In this document: positions 53,621-64,000 of the stretch, in pieces
How the letters are laid out: each line of letters starts with the position of its first letter
How positions within the stretch are numbered: the stretch's first letter is position 1
From: Atrichornis clamosus
Lineage: Eukaryota; Chordata; Aves; Passeriformes; Menuridae
Reading direction: 5' to 3'
DNA length: 64,000 bases
Assembly: GCA_013400975.1 (NCBI GenBank)
Contig: WBMZ01012762.1
Span: 62,001-126,000 of the forward strand
Notes under the pieces: generated by a model
Databases searched by the model: none
What the model saw: only the letters and a program-made list of their open reading frames with translations
Told to the model about the DNA's origin: nothing
Translations under genes and position numbers: made by a program

Positions 53621-53641
53621 CAACAACAACAACAACAACAA
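53621..53641. repeat. (CAA)n microsatellite
   Basis: Seven CAA-type units run after an A-rich segment (53530-53620), which also contains a run of eight or nine G at about 53566-53575. It is simple-sequence DNA about 280 bp downstream of the ATC/ATT/GTT tract. Confidence 0.85.
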
Positions 53642-56600
53642 ATGAAAATACAGGATGCATTTTGGTAAAAAGCTTACTTGGAAAGTACTGAGAATCCTAC
53701 TACCTATATTAGAAAATTCCAGCTATCTCTTCTCTAAATTGACATCTACAGAAGTGCCATGCTTGCTTATTTTTGTTGTTCTCAAACAGAACTTGCAGAC
53801 AATAGATGATGTCAGCGTCTTGGCTTGTAGATAAATATTAAAGCATAATACTATTTTTAGCTAACTTCCTAAGGAAATCTGGCATATGTAACTGTGCTCA
53901 CATTCAGCCCTCTCCCCCAACACTTTTTGAACACAAAACCTACTTCGACAAATTTTGTAAAAGGCTGAGTATCCCAACTGAATAACCTGCCTGCATATTT
54001 TGGGAAAGCGGGCAGGCCGGTATAGGAAAGGCAGTGTATTGAAGACTTCATTAAAAGGAAGGTGGGATTGATGGTTCATCCCAAGGGGTGGTGCCCAGTC
54101 AGCAACTTGCTGGCAATTTGCGATTTCCAGCCCAGAGACAGCACTTGTGTCCAATCAAAGACAGGAAAATGGGAGCAAGATGGGGCACAGCAGCGAAAGA
54201 TACAAGTAACAAGAATCTATTAAGAAAAAAAGAAATGAATTTAAGAGAGAGAAACTTCACTAGAATTGCTGATCATGAAACACTAGATGTACATCTGCAT
54301 ATAGCATGCTATGCTCTGTCTTGGCAGGAAGATTAGCTCCATTGTTTAATGGGACTTACCCGTCCCTGATTAAAATGATACTAAGTGCTCCTCACAATCT
54401 TTAAAATATGCCCCCTGGAACTAATAATTTTATGATGAAGGCTAAATTATGTTCCAATCAAATTAGAAAAATTGAGTAAATTGCATTAGGCTACTTAATA
54501 CGAATGTTCATTCTGAACAGCAATTGCATGTTTATTCTCATATCCTGTAGGAACTAGAACATAAAGGTGATCTGTCTTTAACAAAATCTCCAGATGCAAT
54601 GGGAAGCAGAGACATGGGAGATCTTAACTAACAGCATCTGTTTTTCCTCTGTGTCAGTGGCCCTATTGCTGGTACATAAATTACTTTTGTATCATCAACT
54701 AGGATGTCACACCACCACATGTCCACTCCCACTAGCCTGTTCTTGGTGCTGTGAATTTGGAATGCGAATTTTCCTACACTTTCCAGATGTTCTATTTTTT
54801 TCAACCACAAACTGTAATGCTACAGTAACATACAGCATTATCTATTTGTACATTTTCTCTTTTACTTTATTTAGGTTTCCTGTTCAACGGTTCCAGAGTT
54901 CAGTTTTTTCCTTCTGATGCGTATCTTTTTCAAAGTTATATAACTTATCTTCTTCCTCTTTGAATTTATTTCTCTTGCCCCAGGGCGCTGGTTTTTTATG
55001 TTTACTGCATTTTCTTTTCTCTTCCTTAGCAGGAAGAAATTGAAGAGAACTTTACTTCTCTCTACTCCTCTGATATCAACACTGAGCACTCGTTAGTTAT
55101 TTCTTCACTAGATTCACTTACTTCCTTATCTTTACCCACTTCCATCCATCCAGAAACACATGCAGCACCAAAGTCAAAGCAGCTGCATCAGTGGCTGCCC
55201 ACTCTGTAGGAGCCGAGCTACCTGGATCTCCAGCATCAAAACAGGAGTCTGAAATAACCTGGCAGGGCTCACTCAAGGGCTCCAGCACCGAGGAGAATGG
55301 CAGAAGCAGCCACAGCACGCAAGAGGTGAAGTGGCAATGATTCCTGAGGCACCCGTGTCCTCACTCAGTCTACAGGCAGTGCTTAACTGCAGGGGCCACG
55401 CGGCTTCAGGCAGCCAAAAAGGCTCAGCGTGAAGGAGAGGAGATGACTCAGAATACCATGAGTGACTGAAAACCAGGAGCATTCAGAACTCCGGAGAGCC
55501 ATACAGATGCTGCAGCTGGGTGGCACAAGGGAAGCCTTATCAAGTCTCTCACCAGGAAAGGCCACGCTACGTTTATGCTTTCAACGTAAGAAATTCAATT
55601 GCTAAAATAGAAGACTGGTAGGTAGGGGATGTGTGCTGTAGATTAAAGCAGCTTAAAGGAGGGCTCTGGCCTAGAAAAATGGAGGATTCAAGGGGTTTGC
55701 ATGACAACAGTAAGAACTTACATGAGAACACTATAATATTAAATTGCATTGAAATATTACTAATTTTCCCCCAAAAAAAGAACAAAATCATTTTGCTAGG
55801 CTCACAATCAACCCATCTTGCTAAATAAAGCTTAAATTATGAGCTAATCACCTCAGCCTCCTGCACAGTTGACAAAGATTGATTTATTGCCTATGGGTTA
55901 TTCTGTACACATTTCAACATGCAATAGGGAAATTTGGAAAAGAATTACCCCAGAAAAACCAAACAAACATCACAAAAATTTCACTAACATGCAATTAAAG
56001 CGCTGCATTCTTCTGGTGTGTTTATAGGATAAATAGCAGAAAGATGGCAAGTAAATTCACAGAAGTGTGTTGAAAACTGTGATAGCATGTGGCTGGAAAT
56101 GGGATTTGCTCCCCAACCTTTCTAAGCATATTGTTCTCTCTCACATGTGGTCTGCAGCTTCTCCGACCTCCCCACGCTCAGTGCCCATCAAATGGCTGAA
56201 TTTCTCCTGGACAGCTGGCAACACCTTCGCTCTTCTCCCCAACAGATCTGACTGATCCTTGCCTCCTCCGTCTCCGATTTCTCTAGCAAGCTCCCGGTCT
56301 TCCTACACTGCCTGCACTCTTACCATGGATACCTGGCAAGTCAGAATGCACCCACCAGACGTGTGTCTCTCTTTCACATGTTCTGCACTGTAACTCAAAC
56401 AAAAGCACGTAACTACATGTAAAAAAGACACAGAAGGATGCTTCATTTATAAAAGATGATGGCACACTGCATATCTGATTTAATAGTGTGTTATGCATAT
56501 ATACTTTATGTAATTCATATATCTCACACAAATGGAGACAGGCATCAAGATGACTATAAACTGATGAAACAAATTTTATTATCTCTCTCCTGTCTTGGCA

Positions 56601-59600
56601 AGAACTTCACACAGATGGTTCAGGAAACACTTCAGGTGCTTGTCCCCTCCCTACATATCTGAGCCTACGGATGGGAGCTGCTATATACTACCAGATACAC
56701 TCCCACTTACACCAAGACTTTGATCATGTAGATACTAGCATTAAAAATTTCAGAGGAAAATGAAAAGAGGCAGACAAAAGAGAGAAGAAATAAATAAAAG
56801 AGTAGGCAGATGTAGGTTTTCACCTCCACAGGCATCACTCAAGTTATAAATGATGTCAAACAGCAAAGCACTAGATCATTTTTCCTGTCCAAAATTTTGT
56901 CCATTTTCAACTCATTGCTACTTGGTCATCCTTATAGAACCCTCTCAATTTTCTTAGCACTAAGTCAAAGCAATAGTATTTCCCAGCATTCTATATTCAA
57001 GATATATGCGTAAACATCAGGCTAAATTAAGGGTATTTATACACCACCGAATGAGCAGAACTAAATGGTTTTCTGAGTGACAGGCACATTTTCAGAATAC
57101 CTATCCACATTTCTAAGGCATTTATCACTCTAGGATCTTCTGACAAAAAAGCTTTGTTCTATTTAAGTCTCCAAAGACTTCCTTTTTCAGTGCTAGAACA
57201 CACTGAACAGAAGGAGGAATAAAATAAATTGCCACATAAACGTAGGCATAGAAAAATCCTTCAAGTCCCACACTATGTTACTGATGTCCTCTTTGCTTTG
57301 GGCACAAATGACTGGTACAAACAAGACCAAATCACATGCACACAGCCTCTGAACTCACCAGGGGCACATTCAAAAAGGCATGTACTCTACAACTAATTGC
57401 TTTGGGAGAGAAAACAGTACAGAAGGTTACACCTACGAGGGTTCTAAACTAATTGTAGGGCAAGCCGTGATTTACAACAGGCCTAGGTTTATTACAAAGC
57501 TCCAGAAACTGTCTCCTGTTCTGTACCACAAAACACATGCAGAATGAAAACTCAGGCTTGAGTAGAAAATTTCAGGCCAAAACCTTCAATCAGAAAAAAC
57601 AAACTAAGAAACACAGGTTTTGGGGATAAGCCGTTTGCTATCTCTTCTGCACGCTACACATGCATTATCCAGGCTTTACATGAGGGATTAAGCATCACAC
57701 GTGTACCTATGAACCTGCAACTACTCTGTAACGTGCTTGCTAGTGAAAAAAAATACACTTTCAGGAGCTCATTAAACACCACTATAAAGACAGGAGAACA
57801 AACACACATTAGTGAGGTTTAAAGCTCTCCTGGGGATTGACCCTGCTATCCCTGAGGAAATAACCACTGCAATGCAGAAATATGTAGTTCAGATTTTGTC
57901 TTTAAGACTACATTGGTGCTCCTCAAAATGACTAAAATGGGTCACGATACCTTTACTAGAAAAGGTACACATCTTTGTAAGGCAATATTCATTATTAAAT
58001 CAGTAGTTAAATTTTTAAGAGATGTGTTAGAAGCCACGTAATTGTTTGTTACTTATAAACAGGAAAGGTTCCGCACACTGAAACGGCTGCTCACCATTAT
58101 AAAGGGATGTGAGAAAGACTCTCTGAACAAGACAGATGTGAATTTAAAAATAAATAATTTGATGGATGATAGAGGCCCTTGTGCAACCTAGGTGGGATGA
58201 ATTCAGGACTTACAATCTCTGCAAGGATATTTTCCACGACTTATTTTTAGCAGACAATTATGAATTTTGATCTCAATGCAATATAATAATGGCTTTCTGT
58301 CTACAGAAAACAGGTAACATTCAACATTGTATTAAAAGAGGTAAGATTCGGCTCTGTAAAAGGAATTACTGCTCTAAACCATTTTTGGCCTATGAATCTC
58401 GCAAGTTGCTGGCCAAGGGACAGAAAAGTTTTGCACTATGCAGGATATATACAGGCATAAAAGCTGAAGATTTACCTGCCATTCTTTTAAAAATAAATCT
58501 ACAAGCATATAAACGTCAACTGAACTTTTGCACTAAACAGGGCAGAACTTTAGCTACAAAGAAAACAAACCAACCACCAAAAAAATTCAGCCTTTACAGA
58601 TTTTCTTCTAAAACAAAACCTTTTTTTTTTCTCTTACCCATTTATGAGGGAAATAAAGATTTTACTTTTATTCCCATTCAATCCTAATTATAAACTCTGA
58701 AGCAGCTGGTCAGCAGCTTTGATGAAACTAAAGCATCTACAGTAGCAGGATGACTGCTATGCTATGCCATATACACTGCAAATGCGGCTGTTTATTCAGC
58801 CAGTGGGTTAAAAAGGAGTGGCACAAGGAATTTCAATGAAGTATCCCTACAGAAACTGAAAATCACCAAGTAGCTATGTGAACTGCCACCCCCGTTACCA
58901 CGCTGCTAACAGAGGTGGCAAGTGAGTGACAGTGCTGTCCCACAGGTATTCTCCTGTGGAAGTGGAATCCACCGTGGGTCAGCAGGGAAAACACAGAGCA
59001 AGCCCAAAGTGACCCTGAGGCTGTGATGAAGAGCTGACAGCTCCACAGTTCCTCTGCCATTTTTTTTGCTAGAGGTATATTTACGCACTTTATAACATAC
59101 ATCCAGAAGCCTCAGATCAGCCTCATTCTACGTTCTTCCTCCTGGGCTGCAAAGGGCTGCGTCAGAAGTCATGCCTGCCTATTTAGGGATTTTACATAAC
59201 TGCCCTCAACAAGCACACTAACAGCATGTCAGGACACATGATGCCTACCCAAACCAGCTTTCACTACTTGACCTCACCTGGACGGCAGTACCGGCGGAAA
59301 ATTGCAAAAAGAAAACATTAGTTTTCAGCTAGCACAGCCCATAAACACACACAGCCCATACACAAACCAAGGAGAGCGAGTAAGGGCTCTCCAACACCCC
59401 ACACACTGCAGATGGGCACGTAGGGGTGCCCATCCACAGCTGGGAACTCGCACAAAAAAGGAGATGAAAGGGAAAAAAAGCCAGGAAAACCTTTCACAGG
59501 GCAGATGAAGGTCATAATAGGAGAGGAAATGATGGATAAAGGCAGTAGTCTACCTAAAGAAAAAGAAACTGCAATGCTCTAAGCCAGTATCACTACTGTA

Positions 59601-62600
59601 ATAAGCTCAATTACTGCTGCAGTTTGCCTTGAACCCAATGACATTTTAATAAATTGATCAAATGTTACCTAGGTCTGCAAGGATTTCCACGTGACACAGA
59701 ATACTATTTTGCAGCATCAAATATGTTTTTCAGCAATTTCAATTCAACTTTTTACCTTCCAGAGCAGCAATTCAACAGGCTAAGATTAAATAATGTTACC
59801 TCTCCACTGGGGGTGACAGAACACTTTAGTGACAGCTGTGTCCCGTAAACTCAGCTAAAAACTTCATCTCACAATACACTTCAAGAAGACAGTTATAATT
59901 AAGCATAGAAAAACAGAAGCCTTGAAAGTAGGCATTTTGCAGACCATATTTTGGGAAAATAAAGTTTCTATTAATACCTTCTTTGAACTGTTCTGCCTTA
60001 ATTCTTTCCATCATCTGTTACTACTTTGCACATGTCACCAATCTTTAATCTTTAGATTTCCTTACAAAAGCCAGGTTGCCTGCTCTCAGTGTTCACCAAG
60101 GAGTGAAATGCATGGACAGGGGACAAATTTACTGCTTCAGAGAGCTTTCTTTAGAGACTCAGGCTTTCGGTGTACTGAACTTCAGCCAAGTCCTTTTTGA
60201 AGCATTTTTTTTAAATCACTTCTATTGCTTCATTAAACAAAAGAAAACAACCTAGTTTTATCTCATGTAATCTACTCCTTTAACTTTGTCCCTATACCAA
60301 GCTTCACTTATATTAGAAATTGCAAATTTGTCATTCTTTGGAGGTTAACTATCAAACCACAAAACATGCTCTTCTATGAATGTAAGAACCATAGTTGCTT
60401 CAAAGGCATACTGTGTATGCTGGCTGCTTAAAACAGAGCAAGACAACAAGATTAACCACTATGTGAAACCTCTGAAAAATAACCCTAATGAGCTAAGAGT
60501 GCCTCTAAAGTTGAGCGAAAACAAATTTAATTAGCTCAATTGTTTCATGATGTCCAAAAGGACTTTGAAAGTTTTTCAGATGAAAATGGAATATACTAAT
60601 ACACAAATCAGATCCTGAATTTAAGAGAGGCAGGAAACACTTCATACCACATAAAAAAGGTAGATGCCAAATTTTAAATGACTAAATTGACCTGGCTTCT
60701 CCCTTTGCAGTACCTCAGCAGGATGCATTGTCTTTGGTTTGATCTATACTGACCAAAGAAAAGGCAAAAATCAAAGCAGACCTAAGGTGCATGCTCCATG
60801 CACTTCAAACACCAGGTACAAACTCTAGGGACAAGCCCCTGTTTCAGTGAGGCAGACTAAGGAAAAAGATCTATTACCTCACAAGCAATTCCTCTTGTTC
60901 TAGTTCTATCATTTTTCTTCCTAGGAGCAGAAGCATTTATTTTTAAAAATATTTAATATATTTTCATATATTTTCAATACGTTCCATCTTAAGTAGCACT
61001 GAACCTCAGTGTGTCCCTCGCACCTGAGAAGCACCACAGCTCACTCCACAGAACACCAGAGCCTGTGCAAGGAAAACAAATCTTTATACCACAAATACAT
61101 ATTTAAGGTAATTTTCCTCTACCTAAAAGACTCAGAATAAGAAGTAACCTTGAATATAAATACAAGACAGATGAAATACACAATATTTGGTTGACACAGG
61201 TTTTTGAAGTAAAATATTGAATTTGAAATTACGAAACATAACAAAAGGAGACTAATGCTACAACACACCATTTCCCATTTTATGCAAGTAGAATTACTGC
61301 TGAGAGCAAGAAATCCAACAAATCCATCCAAAGAAATGTGGTGCTTTTTACAAATAATCTTCACACAAGAACCAAGATTCCTTTCTCAAAGAAATAAACG
61401 TAGATGAAAACATCTGGGGCTACCAGTAGGAGAGATCACGTTCCACTTAAAATGGAGGTACATTACCAAAACAAAGGAGTAAATGGGAGCAATAGGAAAT
61501 CTAAGGAAAACCAGAGACAGGCAGCACAAAGTTGTTGAGCAGGACAATGTTAAGAGACTTTAAACCTTTTATTACTAAAACCTGAAGCAGGAAAGACATG
61601 TATAGCTGCTTCAAGACACAACAATTTCACCAGGAAAGGACAGGAACTGTTTTCCATTACCATTCTAATAATGGAAAAATGCCCAAGGGAAGCAGACCCA
61701 GAATGCAGAGGAAAGCAAATGTTTCAAAAAGTGTTTGTGGCAATAAGCTGCAGAGAGCCAACACCCACACGGTTCTCTGCTCCACAGAGCAAGGAGCACT
61801 TACGGAAAAATGGAGAATGCGAGACAGAAAGAACAGTCCAGTCATACAGATATAAGGAAAAAGCAGTCAGGAAAAAAAAAAGACTGGAATACAGACACCC
61901 CTTCTGAAACTGCTGGGAGATGTGAGCACAGGCAGGCAATTGGAGACTAATGTTCCAGAGGCTTTGTGCTGCCCTGAAGGAACCCTTCCATCGGTGGTCT
62001 TCTGCTGCTGGAAATGATGATAAAAACACTGAAAGACTTCAAAACAACAGTGGCGAAAACACTGCGGGTGATTTAGTTGGGGGTTGGTTGTTTGTTTAAA
62101 AATTTTCAAGTAACTGCCATCAGTAAGGAACCTGAGTGCTTTGTCTCGTTCTATCAGCACCGTCAGTTACCCAGTGGTGTAGCCTCTCCCTGAAGCTGAG
62201 TGCCTTCTGCAGCAGTGCCCAAACACGGCCCCCGTTGGAGGAGAACTCCCCAGAAACACCTCTACAAGGAACCCACGCTGAAGAGAAACACAGATATCAT
62301 CTCTAGCACCCCAAATTCATAGCCCCAAGGCATAGCCTAACCAATTCTATCAACACCACTTAATTAGTTTTTCAAGACTCAGAAGATATGGGGACGAATA
62401 ACTAAACAAAGGCAAAATAGATTAGCAGGCCTTCATCACAGCCAAACAATGGAGAGTAGCTATAAAAAGGGCACTGCTTGCACACATTTTTCAATTATTT
62501 ATAGGAAACAGTAGCTAGAAACCCACAACAGGCGCACCTCTCTCCAGGAAGGAGCTGGAGACAAAAAAACCCCAGAAACCCACACCCAAAACCCCAAAGT

Positions 62601-64000
62601 GCAGTACTCGAGAATGAACACCACTCCTTCCCCCACTGCTGCCAAGGCCAGATGCACAAAGCAGTTTGTGCCAGCACATGCTGGCTCCAACACAAGGCAG
62701 CACATACACACAGGTTCACAGGGACACAAGACACACTCACTGCTGTACAGCTTCCTTCTCTGTCCAATAACAACAAGACCTTTTTTTGAAAAGTGAATAA
62801 CAGAAGTAAAGACTTGGGAAGCCTATTGAGTCCTCATCCTTTTTTCTTTTCCTATACATTCTATGCAACAAGACCTCACCCATAAATACTTTCATTAAAG
62901 GACAAAAAATAACAGATCACCAGAAAAATTCCACAAGTTCAGGTAAGTTCAGGACCCCCTCAGGCCCACTTTGTTCCTTGGCAGTGCACTGACACTACCC
63001 AACACCACCACAGCCCAAGTACCACTAACGCACAACAGCCAGTAGGACTATCTACTCAGACTCCTATTTAATATATAAAATATTTATTTATAGATGTCAG
63101 ATAAGAAACATTTCATTTGGGGAAGGCAATGCTTTACAAAGTGATTTAGTCAGGGAAAACTAAACTAAATATAAAATTAGAACACAGCTAGAAATAAATG
63201 AACAACTTTGAACTTAACTGCACAAAAAGGTATAACAGAGAAAAAAAATAAGGATTATTCTGTTTCCACTGTAAATTATTATTTCTAAATACCAAGAATT
63301 TAGTATCATTACCTTGCTATTAAGTCCATTTTCTTTAGAGTAGCAGATTCCATACCTAACCACATATATATTTCTAATCCTTCAATCCTTGTTCTTTTTT
63401 TAAAATAGTAATAAGTAGCCGATGAGAAAAGTGGGTTCAAGTAAAGCCCAAGGATGCACAGGAAGCCCATTACACAGTCCATTTCATCCAGCATTAGATT
63501 CATTTTTGAACACGGAGGAGGAAAGGAAGATTAGTTACCTGCATAACCCTTATGGAAGGGGAAAATAAGTGGATTGCAGAATACAAAACTACAGTTTGTC
63601 TTACAAAAACAAATAAAACATTTATATACTTACCTACACTTTATGCTGAAGCAAAGGAAGCCACAAAACCTTATCAAATGTAAAGACTGTTTAAAGAGCT
63701 CATTAAAGGTATTTGGATATTCAAAGAAGAATGTTGAATGTTCTGAAGAATCCCCTTGGCCTACGAGATGGGATGTTAGCATATTTGGTTGCTTCATTGT
63801 GGATTTTTCTATACAATTCAGTATTTAAAAAAAACGGCTTACTTAGGATAAAGACTTATTGAAGATTTTGTGTAACCCAGCTAAAATAGATATATCTCCA
63901 CATCAGGAGCACTTAGGTGACTCAATATTCTTGGAGGCCTAAGACAAATACAATGGCAATATTCACAGACTGAGACTTTGTCAGCACATGTCAAGGTCCA

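Larger units (their letters stand above)
24089..64000 (-). other. CCNY: Long upstream CCNY intron (at least 39.9 kb), no exon found
   Basis: The acceptor ctttccag at 24096-24089 defines its 3' end, and its donor lies beyond the window. No segment encoding the preceding cyclin Y residues with a suitable splice donor was found, and no other gene is recognisable. Sub-regions with no assignable element are 24089-28229 (GC-richer around 26290-26790), 28683-31771 (CpG-richer around 29500-29780), 33216-37865 (apart from the CpG cluster and MIR-like relic), 40686-50002 and 50921-64000 (apart from microsatellites). A manual scan could miss a small or diverged exon. Confidence 0.75.

Noticed and set aside
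54628..54810. Region with 'cctctgtgtcagtgg' considered as the missing CCNY exon (SDRE segment)
   Set aside because: Translation around it does not give GCNLQHISDREN in any minus-strand frame and there is no donor after an IDD-like codon.
58289..58687. 132-codon plus-strand ORF, lysine-rich
   Set aside because: It sits in A-rich intronic sequence and ends in homopolymer-coded phenylalanines. There is no domain, and it is probably chance.
63309..63503. Minus-strand ORF ending near 'aagcaag' and a GT-like donor (AATAGCAAG|GTAATG)
   Set aside because: Considered as an upstream CCNY exon, but the peptide does not match the cyclin Y N-terminal region and there is no matching phase.

Overview
This is vertebrate nuclear DNA, almost certainly from a bird. 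It is AT-rich and mostly intronic. Its recognisable interspersed repeats are dominated by CR1 non-LTR retrotransposons, the typical avian family, with the ATTCTRTG-type 3' end. I see no prokaryotic gene organisation, rRNA, tRNA, CRISPR array, endogenous retrovirus or second protein-coding gene.

The one gene I can support is CCNY (cyclin Y), read on the minus strand. Six consecutive coding exons are visible, in transcription order: 24014-24088, 18258-18292, 7412-7512, 4041-4076, 160-217 and 1-55 (the last is cut by the window edge). All are bounded by GT/AG splice sites, their phases join without error, and together they encode about 120 residues. By my recollection of the human protein these correspond to residues 52-171: the regulatory N-terminal region with the Ser100 (14-3-3) segment, leading into the start of the cyclin box. 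The exons for the myristoylated N-terminus and for most of the cyclin box lie outside the window. Cyclin Y recruits CDK14 and CDK16 to the plasma membrane, for example in Wnt/LRP6 signalling.

Layout: 1-24088 holds the exons and introns of 104, 3823, 3335, 10745 and 5721 bp. The 10.7-kb intron carries two very old CR1 relics on the plus strand. From 24089 to 64000 I find no exon, so I read it as one intron of at least 39.9 kb. It holds an old plus-strand CR1 (28.2-28.7 kb), a cluster of younger CR1 copies at 31.8-40.7 kb, and two more at 50.0-50.9 kb. The 39.7-40.7 kb copy still encodes the FADD reverse-transcriptase motif. There is also a MIR-like SINE relic, a few microsatellites, a 41-nt near-perfect foldback and a small CpG cluster.

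The long open reading frames scattered through the introns look like chance or antisense-repeat ORFs. I found no convincing undescribed system. The most useful points are the two microexons, the in-frame skippable exons, the tail-to-tail CR1 pair, the foldback and the CpG cluster.
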